Notes: generated from the sequence alone by a model not told the origin. A DNA stretch of 34,064 nucleotides from Actinomycetota bacterium (GCA_020029595.1 JAIBJN010000039.1:1-34064), one strand, 5' to 3'. Shown: positions 9,463 through 17,328, counted from the first letter of the stretch. Numbers and translations are program-made.

Positions 9463-10449
9463 GTGCGCGTTCTCGTCACCGGCGGCTGCGGGTTCATCGG
9501 CAGCCACTTCGTCAAGCGGCTCGTCTCCGGCGGGGACGAGGTCGTCGTGCTCGACAAGCTCACGTACTCGGGTCGGAAGGAGAACCTCGACAGCGTCGAC
9601 TGCAACCTCGCCGTCGGCGACATCGCCGACCCGGAGGCCGTCGCGCAGGCGGCCGTCGGCTGCAAGGCGATCGTCAACTTCGCCGCCGAGACCCACGTCG
9701 ACCGCTCGATCCTCGGGGCCACGGACTTCGGCCGCACCGAGTTCTTCGGGACGCAGGTCCTCCTCGAGGAGGTGCGGCGCACCGGTGCGAGGTTCGTCCA
9801 GGTCTCGACGGACGAGGTGTACGGAGACCTCGAGCGCGGAGGCTCGGCGAAGGAGACAGATCCGGCGAACCCGTCGAGTCCGTACAGCGTCGCCAAGGCC
9901 GCCGGAGACCTCCACGTCCCAGCGTACGTGCGGACGTTCGGCGTCAACGCGTCGATCACGCGGGGCTCGAACACGTACGGCCCTCGGCAGTATCCGGAGA
10001 AGCTCGTGCCGCTCTTCGTGACGAACGCCCTCGACGGGCAGCCTCTCCCCGTGTACGGGGACGGGCGGCAGGTACGGGACTGGCTTCACGTCGACGACCA
10101 CTGCGCGGGCGTCGAGTTCGTGCTCCGGGAAGGGCGGCCCGGGGAGATCTACAACATCGCCGGGGGGAACGAGCGCGAGAACATCGAGATCACTCACCGG
10201 ATCGTCGAGCTCACGGGCGTGAGCCCCTCGCTCGTCCGGTACGTGACCGACCGTCCGGGTCACGACCGCCGTTATTCGCTCGACTCCTCGAAGCTTCGCT
10301 CCCTGGGCTGGGAGCCGACGCGGGACTTCGAGGAAGGGCTCGCCGACACGGTGGACTGGTACCGCTCGAACCGCTCCTGGTGGGAGCCGATCAAGTCGGG
10401 GGAGTACCTCGACTACTACCGCCGCCAGTACGCCGAGCGGCTCGCCTAG
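9463..10449 (+). CDS. rmlB: dTDP-glucose 4,6-dehydratase (RmlB)
   Basis: Converts dTDP-glucose to dTDP-4-keto-6-deoxyglucose with bound NAD+, the second step of rhamnose synthesis. At 328 residues it has normal length. Motifs: GGCGFIGSHFV (NAD), FAAETHVDRSI, the catalytic triad segment VSTDEVYGDL (Thr-Asp-Glu), YSVAKAAGDL (YxxxK), then RGSNTYGPRQYPEKLVPL and DWLHVDDHC. The start is GTG with the CACTAGCATCC element just upstream, so rmlB probably has its own promoter although it follows the kinase by 18 bp. Confidence 0.93.
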   Translation: MRVLVTGGCGFIGSHFVKRLVSGGDEVVVLDKLTYSGRKENLDSVDCNLAVGDIADPEAVAQAAVGCKAIVNFAAETHVDRSILGATDFGRTEFFGTQVLLEEVRRTGARFVQVSTDEVYGDLERGGSAKETDPANPSSPYSVAKAAGDLHVPAYVRTFGVNASITRGSNTYGPRQYPEKLVPLFVTNALDGQPLPVYGDGRQVRDWLHVDDHCAGVEFVLREGRPGEIYNIAGGNERENIEITHRIVELTGVSPSLVRYVTDRPGHDRRYSLDSSKLRSLGWEPTRDFEEGLADTVDWYRSNRSWWEPIKSGEYLDYYRRQYAERLA

Positions 10450-10463
10450 GGCCGCGGGCGGCC
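10450..10463 (+). terminator. Weak palindrome after rmlB
   Basis: GGCCGC-GG-GCGGCC directly after the rmlB stop. A GC-only stem with a 2-nt centre and no T-tract; a possible but weak terminator. Confidence 0.25.
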
Positions 10464-10525
10464 GACCTCGGAGCCTTCATGCAATCCTTACTGCACGTGC
10501 GTACCGTGATTGTCGATAGGGGTCC

Positions 10526-12673
10526 ATGCGGCTCATGCGCCGGGTTCTCGTAGCAGCCATCGCCCTCGTCGTCGCACTCTCGTGCGCGGCGACGGCTCGG
10601 CCTGCGGTCACGTTCGTCCTCAAGGGCCACGGCTGGGGACACGGGCTCGGGCTCGCCCAGTACGGCGCGTACGGCTACGCGCGGGACGAGGGCCGGGGCT
10701 ACCAGTGGATCGTCCAGCACTACTACACCGGCACGACGCTCGGCCCGGCGGGCGTCGGACGGGTGCGCGTCCTTCTCGCCAACGGCCGCAGCCGCCTCTC
10801 CATCGGCTCCGCGTCCTCCTTCACCGTCACGGACGCGAACGGCCGGACGTTCAACCTCACCGCCGGCACGCACGTGCTCCGGCCGAACATGAGGATCGTG
10901 ACCGCGAACGGAACGCCGCGCGTGCTGGCGAGCCCGGTCCGGTTCACTCCGAACGGCAGCCCCCTCACGCTCTCGGGGAACGGGTACCGCGGACTGCTCC
11001 GGGTCCGCTCACAGGGGGGCCTGCTCTCCGCCGTCAACGACGTCCCCCTCGAGCCGTACGTCAAGGGGGTGATCGCCTGGGAGATGCCCTCGTCCTGGCA
11101 CGTCGAGGCGCTGAAGGCCCAGGCGGTGGTCGCCCGCACGTTCGGCCTCGTCAGCCGGAAGGCGGGTTCCTGGTTCGACCTCTACGACGACACCCGCAGC
11201 CAGGTCTACGGTGGCATTCGCGCCGAGACTTCGAGGACGAACGACGCGGTCGACGCGACCGCGGGCGAGGTCGTGCGAGCGGGCGGCGCGCTCGCGTGGA
11301 CCGTCTACCACTCGACGTCGGGGGGCAGGACGGCCTCGCGCGAGGACGAGTGGGGACCGCCGGCGATTCCGTACCTCGTCGGCGTCGAGGACGCCCATGA
11401 CAGCATCTCGCCGCACCACAACTGGGGTTCGACGGACGCCGAGGTGGATTGTCCCGGCACCGGGCGGGACTGCGTCTGGTCGGGGGCCGCCCTGAAGCGG
11501 GCGCTCGGAGGCCGGGCGCCGCGGTCGATCACCGATTTCGCCGTCACCGCCCGCAACGCATCCAGCCGTGTCGAGACGGCGAGGGTGACCGGGGCCTCCG
11601 GCTCCACGAACATCACGGGCGCCACGCTCCGGTCGGTGCTGAGCCTCCGCTCGACGTGGTTCACAATCGGCGTCCTGCGCCTGACCGGAGGCGGGTCCAT
11701 CGAGCGGGGGCAGGCGAGAACGCTCCGCGCCCTTGCTCGCAACCTGACGAGCGCGACGCTCCAGCGGAAGCCCGCCGGCTCGGCCACGTGGACCGACGTC
11801 CGCCAGATTCAGGGGAGCGTGAACGTCTCCGTTCGCCCGTCGGTGACGACCCTCTACCGGCTGACGTCGCCCGCCGCTTCGACCGGCGCCGTCCGCGTCA
11901 CTGTCAGGCCACAGCCTCGGTTCGTCTCCCGGCACGCGGCCGGCTCGCTGTCAGGAGTGGCGTCCACGGGAGAGGTGGTGCAGGTCCAGCGCCGAACGTC
12001 CACCGGCTCGTGGGTGACCGTGGCGATCGCGCTCACCCGCGAGGACGGCACGTGGCGAGCGCTCCTCGACCTCTCCACCGGCGTGTACCGCGCCTACGTC
12101 GCCTCCGGCGGCGTGGCGGGCACGAGCCCCGAAGGCCTCTTCGCCGATCTCGATCCCCGGGAGGAGGACGGCCCCGCCCCCGACGCGCGCGCCGCGCCGG
12201 ATCGTCGGGCCCTTCATGAGCTCCAGCCGCTCCTCGCTCCGGCCCATGAAGTTGTCGTTGGTGGTGACGACGCAAGGGGCGATGAACACGTCCTCCTCGA
12301 GCGTCGAGTACGCCGTCACGTAGGCGTTCGCCTGGACCAGGATGCTGGAGCCGTCCCCGACCACGAGCGGCGGGAGCTCCTCTCGGCTGGTCGTGGAGCG
12401 GGCGCCCAGGGTCGGCGACTTCCCCACGACGGCGTTGTCGCCGATCACGACGTCGTCCCCGAGCACCGTGCCGGGGTAGACCACGGCGCTCTCGGCGACC
12501 TGTGCGCTCAAACGCGCTCCCGCTCGAGCGAGGCCTGGAGCTGCTCGAGCGTTCGGACGACGGCCAGCCCCGCGCGGGCGGCGGCGAAGGGGTCGCCTTG
12601 GCCGCGCAGGAGCGCAAGGAAGTGCTCGCACTCGAGCCGCAGCGGCTCGGCGTTCGGGGTGCGCGGGCTGTAG
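10526..12673 (+). CDS. SpoIID/LytB-domain secreted protein, 3' end disrupted
   Basis: A signal peptide (residues 1-28) precedes a SpoIID/LytB domain: GHGWGHGLGLAQYGAYGYA, LEPYVKGVIAWEMPSSWHVEALKAQA split over the catalytic Glu region, and YLVGVEDAHDS. SpoIID proteins are lytic transglycosylases or amidase enhancers acting on peptidoglycan. Residues about 390-535 form beta-rich Ig-like repeats. After residue 536 (near 12131) the reading frame has no stop of its own and continues antisense to the acetyltransferase and oxidoreductase genes until 12673. I think the last 180 codons are not native. AGGGG close to the ATG is the only ribosome-site candidate. Confidence 0.82.
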   Translation: MRLMRRVLVAAIALVVALSCAATARPAVTFVLKGHGWGHGLGLAQYGAYGYARDEGRGYQWIVQHYYTGTTLGPAGVGRVRVLLANGRSRLSIGSASSFTVTDANGRTFNLTAGTHVLRPNMRIVTANGTPRVLASPVRFTPNGSPLTLSGNGYRGLLRVRSQGGLLSAVNDVPLEPYVKGVIAWEMPSSWHVEALKAQAVVARTFGLVSRKAGSWFDLYDDTRSQVYGGIRAETSRTNDAVDATAGEVVRAGGALAWTVYHSTSGGRTASREDEWGPPAIPYLVGVEDAHDSISPHHNWGSTDAEVDCPGTGRDCVWSGAALKRALGGRAPRSITDFAVTARNASSRVETARVTGASGSTNITGATLRSVLSLRSTWFTIGVLRLTGGGSIERGQARTLRALARNLTSATLQRKPAGSATWTDVRQIQGSVNVSVRPSVTTLYRLTSPAASTGAVRVTVRPQPRFVSRHAAGSLSGVASTGEVVQVQRRTSTGSWVTVAIALTREDGTWRALLDLSTGVYRAYVASGGVAGTSPEGLFADLDPREEDGPAPDARAAPDRRALHELQPLLAPAHEVVVGGDDARGDEHVLLERRVRRHVGVRLDQDAGAVPDHERRELLSAGRGAGAQGRRLPHDGVVADHDVVPEHRAGVDHGALGDLCAQTRSRSSEAWSCSSVRTTASPARAAAKGSPWPRRSARKCSHSSRSGSAFGVRGL
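11951..12511 (-). CDS. WbpD-like hexapeptide acetyltransferase, 3' truncated
   Basis: A left-handed beta-helix acyltransferase resembling WbpD/WlbB, which acetylates the 3-amino group of UDP-GlcNAc(3NH2)A. It starts at TTG 12511 inside TTGA, which overlaps the oxidoreductase stop. Hexapeptide turns are visible (VVYPGTVLGDDVVIGDNAVVG), then FIAPCVVTTNDNFMG and AVLLPGIEIGEEAF. Homologous sequence stops after about residue 127, at 12131-12133. The usual ending (VGAGAVVTKDVP-like, about 60 more residues) is absent, and the frame runs on antisense through the SpoIID gene to 11951. Gene loss, recombination or misassembly could explain this. Confidence 0.65.
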   Translation of the reverse strand: MSAQVAESAVVYPGTVLGDDVVIGDNAVVGKSPTLGARSTTSREELPPLVVGDGSSILVQANAYVTAYSTLEEDVFIAPCVVTTNDNFMGRSEERLELMKGPTIRRGARVGGGAVLLPGIEIGEEAFGARARHAAGGDVGAVHAGGEVEERSPRAVLAGERDRHGHPRAGGRSALDLHHLSRGRHS

Positions 12674-13500
12674 ATGTCACCCATGCGCGTGCTCCACTCG
12701 CCGTACGTCCGAAGCGAGGGCTCGGCGGCACTGTCGTAGACCGTCACCTTGCGGTCGAGCTCCATGTCGTCGAAGACGGCCATCTTGTCCTTGCCGACGA
12801 CGGTCATGCGCCGCATCTTGTGCGGGTCGAGCCAGGAGAGGTGCATGTGCGCCGTCTTGCCGGAGGGGAAGCGGAGGTAGCAGAAGACGACGTCCTCGAC
12901 GCCCTCCTTGAGGAAGGACTCGCCGCGCGCAAGGAGCTCGCTCGGCTCCTCGCCGAGGAGGTAGAGGATGACCGAGAGGTCGTGGACGCCGAGGCTCCAG
13001 AGCGCGTTCTCGTCGCGCCGGATCGTGCCGAGGTTCTGGCGGTTGCCGTAGACGTAGAGGATCTCGCCCAGCTCGCCCGAATCGACGAGCTCCTTCAGCT
13101 TCTCGACGCCCGGGTGGTAGAGGAGGAGGTGACCGGGCATGAGCACGAGCCCGCGCTCCTCGGCGAGCGCGACGAGCCCGTCGGCGTCGTCGGCGGCCAT
13201 CGCCATCGGTTTCTCGACGAAGACGTGCTTGCCGGCCGAGAGCGCGCGCCGGGCGAGCTCCGCGTGACTGGGGACCGTCGTCGCAACGACGACCGCGTCG
13301 ACCGCCTCGTCCTCGAGCAGGTCGTCGAAGCGCGCCGTCGCCCGGGCGGCCGGATAGCGCGTCGCCGCCCCGCGCAGGCGCTCCTGGTCCGCGTCGCAGA
13401 GCCAGGCGAGCCGGGCGAGCTCATGGAAGTTGCGTGCGAGGTTCGAGCCCCAGGGCCCGAGCCCGGCGAGCGCCACCGTCGGCGTCTCTAGAGCTTCCAT
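12508..13500 (-). CDS. Gfo/Idh/MocA oxidoreductase, WbpB/WlbA-like
   Basis: A 330-residue NAD(P)-dependent sugar dehydrogenase. The Rossmann motif is AGLGPWGSNLARNF, followed by the family EKP motif in VFVEKPMAM and GHLLLYHPGVEKLKELV. Neighbours suggest it oxidises C3 of UDP-GlcNAcA, as WbpB/WlbA do. Its ATG overlaps the 3' end of the 6-dehydrogenase gene by 13 bp and its stop overlaps the acetyltransferase TTG by 4 bp, so this is a tightly coupled operon. Other nucleotide-sugar dehydrogenases of the family cannot be excluded. Confidence 0.85.
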   Translation of the reverse strand: MEALETPTVALAGLGPWGSNLARNFHELARLAWLCDADQERLRGAATRYPAARATARFDDLLEDEAVDAVVVATTVPSHAELARRALSAGKHVFVEKPMAMAADDADGLVALAEERGLVLMPGHLLLYHPGVEKLKELVDSGELGEILYVYGNRQNLGTIRRDENALWSLGVHDLSVILYLLGEEPSELLARGESFLKEGVEDVVFCYLRFPSGKTAHMHLSWLDPHKMRRMTVVGKDKMAVFDDMELDRKVTVYDSAAEPSLRTYGEWSTRMGDIYSPRTPNAEPLRLECEHFLALLRGQGDPFAAARAGLAVVRTLEQLQASLERERV

Positions 13501-14753
13501 ACGCGGCCGTTCTGGCTGCCGTTCGCGCCCGTCGCGTTGCGGAAGTCGACGACGAGCTGCGCGCGCTCGGTGAGGGCGTCGTAGTCGACGCCCGAGTGCG
13601 CGGTGACGATGGCGACGCAGTCGGCCGCCTCGAGCGCACCGTCGAGAGGCGCGGACGCGAGCCCGTGCTCGGGCAGCTCCGGAACATGCGGGTCGTGATA
13701 GGAGACGCTCGCGCCCTCCGCGCGCAGGAGCTCGATGAGCTTCAGCGCCGGCGACTCCCGCAGGTCGCCGACGTCGGCCTTGTACGAGACGCCGACGAGG
13801 TGCACGGTGCTCCCGTTGACGGCCTTCTCCACCGAGTTGAGCGCCCGCGTGATCTTCTCGAGGCAGAAGTACGGCATGTTCTCGTTGATCTTCCCGGCGA
13901 GCTCGATGAACTCGGTGTAGAAGTTGTACTCGCGTGCCTTCCAGGCGAGGTAGAAGGGGTCGACGGGGAGGCAGTGGCCGCCGAGACCAGGGCCCGGCTT
14001 GAAGCTCATGAACCCGAACGGCTTTGTGGCCGCCGCATCAACGACCTCCCACACGTCGACCTGCATGCGGTCGCAGAGCTGTGCGAGCTCGTTCACGAGC
14101 GCGATGTTCACGGAGCGGAAGATGTTTTCCAGGAGCTTCGTCAGCTCGGCCGCCTCCGGCGAGGAGACGGCGATCACCGTGTCCAGAGCGCGCTCGTAGA
14201 GCGAGCAGGCGCGCGCCGTGCACGCCTCCGTGATCCCGCCGACGATCTTCGGCGTCGTCTTCGTCGTCCAGTCTGTCCGCCCCGGGTCGACGCGCTCGGG
14301 CGAGAAGGCGAGGTGGAAGTCCTTCCCCACCTCGAGCCCGCCTTCGGCGAGGATCGGGAGCATCTCCTCGCGCGTCGTGCCGGGGTACGTCGTCGACTCG
14401 AGCACGACGAGGTGGCCGGGCCGGAGGCGCTCGGCGATCGCACGCGTCGCGCCGAGGACGATCGAGAGGTCGGGCTCGCGGTTGACGGAGAGCGGGGTCG
14501 GGAGCGCGACGAGGATCGCGTCGGCGTCACGCAGGGCGTCGTAGTCCGTCGTCGCCGCGACCGCGCCCGACTCGACGAGCGGCGCCAGCTGTTCGGAGGG
14601 AACATCCTCGACGTAGCTCTCCCCGCGCTCGAGCGTGGCCACGCGCGAGGCATCGACGTCGACCAGGAGCACGCCCAGACCGGCCTCGGCGAAGACCTGG
14701 GCGAGTGGGACGCCGACGTAGCCGGCGCCGACGATGGCGACCTCACTCCTCAT
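13488..14753 (-). CDS. Nucleotide-sugar 6-dehydrogenase (UDP-GlcNAc/WbpA type)
   Basis: Oxidises the C6 hydroxyl of a UDP-sugar to the uronic acid in two NAD+-dependent steps. The 421 residues have VAIVGAGYVGVPLAQVF (NAD), LESTTYPGTTREE, KLLENIFRSVNIALVNELA, catalytic Cys in GLGGHCLPVDPFYL and GVSYKADVGDLRESPAL. The last motif is typical of the UDP-N-acetylhexosamine (WbpA/WecC) branch rather than UDP-glucose dehydrogenase. It starts 11 bp inside the end of the epimerase gene and is followed by the WbpB-like gene, supporting a UDP-GlcNAcA product. Confidence 0.9.
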   Translation of the reverse strand: MRSEVAIVGAGYVGVPLAQVFAEAGLGVLLVDVDASRVATLERGESYVEDVPSEQLAPLVESGAVAATTDYDALRDADAILVALPTPLSVNREPDLSIVLGATRAIAERLRPGHLVVLESTTYPGTTREEMLPILAEGGLEVGKDFHLAFSPERVDPGRTDWTTKTTPKIVGGITEACTARACSLYERALDTVIAVSSPEAAELTKLLENIFRSVNIALVNELAQLCDRMQVDVWEVVDAAATKPFGFMSFKPGPGLGGHCLPVDPFYLAWKAREYNFYTEFIELAGKINENMPYFCLEKITRALNSVEKAVNGSTVHLVGVSYKADVGDLRESPALKLIELLRAEGASVSYHDPHVPELPEHGLASAPLDGALEAADCVAIVTAHSGVDYDALTERAQLVVDFRNATGANGSQNGRVWKL

Positions 14754-15813
14754 CGCGACTCATCGTACAAAGGAGGTCAGCGATCCTCTCCGATGCGTGC
14801 CCGTCGCCGTAGAGCGGCGGTCGCTCGGCGCCTGGAGACGCGTCGCGAACTGCCGCGACGATCGCGTCCACATCGGTTCCTACCAGCGTGTTCCAGCCCG
14901 CCTCCAGCGTCTCCACCCACTCGGTCGTCGTCCGCAGCGTCACGCACGGGACTCCGTACCAGTACGCTTCCTTCTGGACGCCGCCGGAGTCGGTGAGGAC
15001 GACGCGCGCCTGGGAGGCCAGGGCGGCAAAGTCGAGGTAGCCGACAGGCGGCGTCAGGTAGACGCGCGGGCCGAGCCGGATGCCCGCCTCCGCGATGGCG
15101 GCGCTCGTGCGCGGGTGCGCCGGAAAGACGATCGGCTCGTCGAGGACGGCGAGGGCCTCGGCGATGCGTGCGAGCGGCTCCGGCGCGACGTTCGCCTCCC
15201 GGTGGAGGGTGAGCACGAGATAGCCGCCCGGCTCGACGCCCGCACGGGCGAGAGCGTCCGACCGCTCCCGTGCGATCGGCGCGAGGCGGAGGTTGGCGTC
15301 GTACATCACGTCGCCTACGAGGTGGACGCCGTCGGCGATCCCCTCGGCGCCCAGATTCGCTACGGCGGCCTCCGTGGGGCAGAAGAGCAGGCTCGACATG
15401 CGGTCGACGAGCATCCGGTTCAGCTCCTCGGGCATCGCGCGGTCGAAGGAGCGGAGGCCGGCCTCGACGTGCGCGACCGGCACCAGCAGCTTCCCCGCCG
15501 CGAGCGCGCCCGCGAGCGTCGAGTTCGTGTCGCCGTAGACGAGCACGGCGTCCGGCTCCTCCTCGAGCACTGCGGCCTCGATCTCGGGGAGCATGCGCCC
15601 CGTCTGCTCGCCGTGCGTGCCCGATCCGGTCTCCAGCCGGTAGCGCGGCGGCGCGAGCTCGAGCTCCTCGAAGAAGATCGCTGAGAGCTCGTCGTCGTAG
15701 TGCTGGCCGGTGTGGAGCACGACCTCGTCTACACCCCGGTCGCGGAGCGCGAGGGAGAGAGGGGCCGACTTCACGAACTGCGGCCGGTTGCCGACGACGG
15801 AAAGGATTCGCAC
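14743..15813 (-). CDS. UDP-N-acetylglucosamine 2-epimerase (WbpI/WecB family)
   Basis: A non-hydrolysing UDP-HexNAc 2-epimerase of 356 residues. Motifs: VGNRPQFVKSAPL, HTGQHYDDELS, YGDTNSTLAGALAA, HVEAGLRSFD, LHREANV and DSGGVQKEAYWYGVPC. The segment TLRTTTEWVETLEAGWN resembles the WbpI branch (UDP-GlcNAc3NAcA epimerase) more than WecB, where MRDTTERPE is usual. I chose GTG 15813 because homology (VRILSVVGNRPQ) begins there; the in-frame extension to 16152 reads through REP-like repeats. TACATT lies 10 nt upstream. It is the first gene of the four-gene nucleotide-sugar operon. Confidence 0.88.
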   Translation of the reverse strand: MRILSVVGNRPQFVKSAPLSLALRDRGVDEVVLHTGQHYDDELSAIFFEELELAPPRYRLETGSGTHGEQTGRMLPEIEAAVLEEEPDAVLVYGDTNSTLAGALAAGKLLVPVAHVEAGLRSFDRAMPEELNRMLVDRMSSLLFCPTEAAVANLGAEGIADGVHLVGDVMYDANLRLAPIARERSDALARAGVEPGGYLVLTLHREANVAPEPLARIAEALAVLDEPIVFPAHPRTSAAIAEAGIRLGPRVYLTPPVGYLDFAALASQARVVLTDSGGVQKEAYWYGVPCVTLRTTTEWVETLEAGWNTLVGTDVDAIVAAVRDASPGAERPPLYGDGHASERIADLLCTMSRDEE

Positions 15814-15823
15814 GCCGCCGGCG

Positions 15824-15829
15824 AATGTA
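15824..15829 (-). promoter_or_regulatory. Putative -10 box (TACATT) of the nucleotide-sugar operon
   Basis: TACATT on the minus strand, 10 nt before the epimerase GTG. No clear -35. Confidence 0.35.
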
Positions 15830-15839
15830 GCCGAACCGC

Positions 15840-15944
15840 ATGACTCTGAAGCTCCTCCTCGGCGGCCTCGGCCTGCTCGGGCGCCCCCTCGGCGCGGGCC
15901 GCACGCTTGCCTGGTACGCCCAACGCCGCCTGGAGCGCGCCTGA
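15840..15944 (+). CDS. Possible 34-residue micro-protein
   Basis: ATG-initiated frame divergent from the epimerase gene. The product has a Leu/Gly-rich stretch (TLKLLLGGLGLLG) and an Arg-rich end. No Shine-Dalgarno, no family recognised. It could be a chance frame in GC-rich intergenic DNA. Confidence 0.22.
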   Translation: MTLKLLLGGLGLLGRPLGAGRTLAWYAQRRLERA

Positions 15945-15967
15945 GCCTGTCTCCTCCGGACGCGCCC

Positions 15968-16169
15968 GGGGTCTGACCCGGGACGTGGCCGTTACGGCGG
16001 GTGCAACGCTCCGATTCCTGTGGAAGCCGGACGAGGCACGTCCTCGAGGCCGTGCTTGCCGCATGGCTCCTGGGCCAGGTGGGACCTGTAGCCTCGAAGG
16101 GCTCGTCTTGCGGCGACGCGCTTCTGTCCACATTCGCGACCGAAAGGGGCACGTCAGGGGTCAGACCCC
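15968..16169. repeat. Inverted pair of REP/MITE-like palindromic ends
   Basis: GGGGTCTGACCC at 15968-15979 recurs in reverse orientation at 16158-16169, and similarity continues inward (GACGTGNCCNTTNCGG on both arms), about 25 of 30 positions matching. Each end is itself a palindrome (GGGTC-T-GACCC and GGGGTC-A-GACCCC). The arrangement is that of a non-autonomous element of about 200 bp or a REP doublet. No transposase is inside. Confidence 0.6.
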
Positions 16170-16181
16170 AGTCGTGGCCGA

Positions 16182-16197
16182 GGCGGACGCGTCCGCC
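16182..16197. repeat. 16-bp perfect palindrome upstream of tRNA-Lys
   Basis: GGCGGACGCGTCCGCC can fold as a 6-bp stem with a CGCG loop. It lies between the REP-like pair and the tRNA; it may stop incoming transcription. Confidence 0.35.
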
Positions 16198-16218
16198 GTG
16201 AGCCCGCCGGCTCGCCGC

Positions 16219-16224
16219 TACACT
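16219..16224 (+). promoter_or_regulatory. Putative -10 box of tRNA-Lys
   Basis: TACACT 13 nt before the mature tRNA 5' end. No convincing -35. Confidence 0.35.
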
Positions 16225-16237
16225 GAGGCCCGCCCGG

Positions 16238-16313
16238 GGGCCGTTAGCTCAGCTGGTAGAGCAGGGGACTCTTAATCCCAAGGTCGAAGGTTCGAATCCT
16301 TCACGGCCCACCA
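16238..16313 (+). tRNA. tRNA-Lys (anticodon CTT)
   Basis: A 76-nt cloverleaf with encoded CCA. The acceptor stem pairs GGGCCGT with ACGGCCC, the D arm is in TAGCTCAGCTGGTAGAGC, the anticodon loop is CTCTTAA (anticodon CTT) and the T arm contains GGTTCGAATCC. The closing pair of the anticodon stem (G-A) is irregular. Its 3' half is duplicated downstream, which marks the gene as an integration site. Confidence 0.93.
16276..16309 (+). repeat. attL-like site in the tRNA-Lys 3' half
   Basis: 34 nt, from the anticodon stem to the acceptor stem, repeated at 17329-17362 with one mismatch. GGCAAC-containing direct repeats at 16371-16396 to its right resemble arm-type integrase sites. Confidence 0.65.
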
Positions 16314-16320
16314 TCAGAAC

Positions 16321-16342
16321 TCCCGCAAATGGGGCCTTTTTG
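16321..16342 (+). terminator. Terminator of tRNA-Lys
   Basis: TCCC-GCAAAT-GGGG followed by CC and five T residues. The stem is short, but the T-tract directly behind the tRNA supports it. Confidence 0.5.
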
Positions 16343-16471
16343 TTGTCTTGCTCGCCACCGCTTTGAGTCAGGGGGCAACGGAAGGGGCAACGTACCACCC
16401 AGCCTCTCGTTTCGCGGTGAGGGTACTGCGGCCCCTTCTCTAACAGACGTCACGCAGAGAGCGCCGCCAAT

Positions 16472-16909
16472 TCAGCCGCCGGGGTTGGACGAGTTGAAGA
16501 CAGCGCTGAACGCCCCGCCCATCCAGCCGAGTGCGCCGAGCGCGAAGGCACCGATCATTTCGGGTGCGACGCTGGAGTTGCCGAGCCAAACGAGGAGGTT
16601 CACGAGGCCGACGATCAGGTACGTCAGGACGCCGATTTTCAGGAACGTTGACGCTTTCACGGCGGCCATCAGTGTCGCCGTGCCTCCGGCCGCGCGACCC
16701 TTCTGGATCTCGATGCCTAGCACGCCAGCTGTAGCCGCTGCGACCGCCGAGGACACCAAGCCGGCTACGCCGGCGACTGCCTCGGAGAACTCGAGCTTCG
16801 GGACCGCTGTGGACGGGTCGAACTTCCAGAGCTTCCACGCCACCCAAAGCCAGATCCCGGCGAATAGCGCGAGGAAGACTGCGGCAATGACCTTGAGGAT
16901 GACATCCAT
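16472..16909 (-). CDS. Membrane protein of unknown function (island cargo)
   Basis: A 145-residue protein with about four hydrophobic helices: residues 3-25 (ILKVIAAVFLALFAGIWLWV), about 44-66, about 82-110 (FLKIGVLTYLIVGLVNLLVWL) and about 118-138. There is no signal cleavage site. ATG 16909 has a GGAGGA ribosome site 5 nt away; GTG 16912 is an alternative. It is the only intact gene between the two tRNA-Lys repeats. Holin-like or immunity-type roles are conceivable from the topology alone. I do not recognise a family. Confidence 0.68.
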   Translation of the reverse strand: MDVILKVIAAVFLALFAGIWLWVAWKLWKFDPSTAVPKLEFSEAVAGVAGLVSSAVAAATAGVLGIEIQKGRAAGGTATLMAAVKASTFLKIGVLTYLIVGLVNLLVWLGNSSVAPEMIGAFALGALGWMGGAFSAVFNSSNPGG

Positions 16910-17123
16910 CACTCCTCCGATCGGGTCAACGAGGCGGCGACTGAGCCGCGCCTTGGATCAAGCCAGCGGCGCCGACCCTACAAGGCCATGTCGAGCGCGG
17001 CTAGCTCGCGCACTTCCACAGAGTCACGGCGCGCCTCAGCGCGGCAGAGCCACGGCCTCGGAGCATCGGCGCGTGCTCGCCTCGCGGACGATTCGGGTCC
17101 ACCCACGGAAGGAGTAGGAGAGT

Positions 17124-17328
17124 GTGAACTACGTGCAGAGACTCGCTGGACGGCCACTCGAACGAGGCCCTGATCAAACGGCTGCCCGAGTTCGAGGAGG
17201 ACTGCCCCGACGAGCCGGCGCTGCAGGTGCGCGAGATGGACGACCTTCTCGCGGGGATCGAGGGCTGCGAGCCGAGCTCAAGGTGCTGGAGCGATCAGGA
17301 CTGCTCGAGCGCGTTGCGCGTGAGCGCG
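17124..17328 (+). pseudogene. Decayed ORF inside the tRNA-Lys island
   Basis: A good ribosome site (GGAAGGAG) precedes GTG 17124, but protein-like sequence switches frame. MNYVQRL is in frame 1, then SLDGHSNEALIKRLPEFEE and EPALQVREMDDLLAGIE are in another frame, then AELKVLERSGLLERVARER is back in the first, running into the repeated tRNA end. Charged, helical segments with clean codon bias in each piece suggest a small protein broken by two frameshifts. The family is unknown. The island's repeat cuts its 3' end. Confidence 0.38.

Noticed and set aside
12134-12673. Last 180 codons of the SpoIID frame as a real domain
   Set aside because: The residues are the complement of the acetyltransferase and oxidoreductase genes and look like antisense low-complexity sequence.
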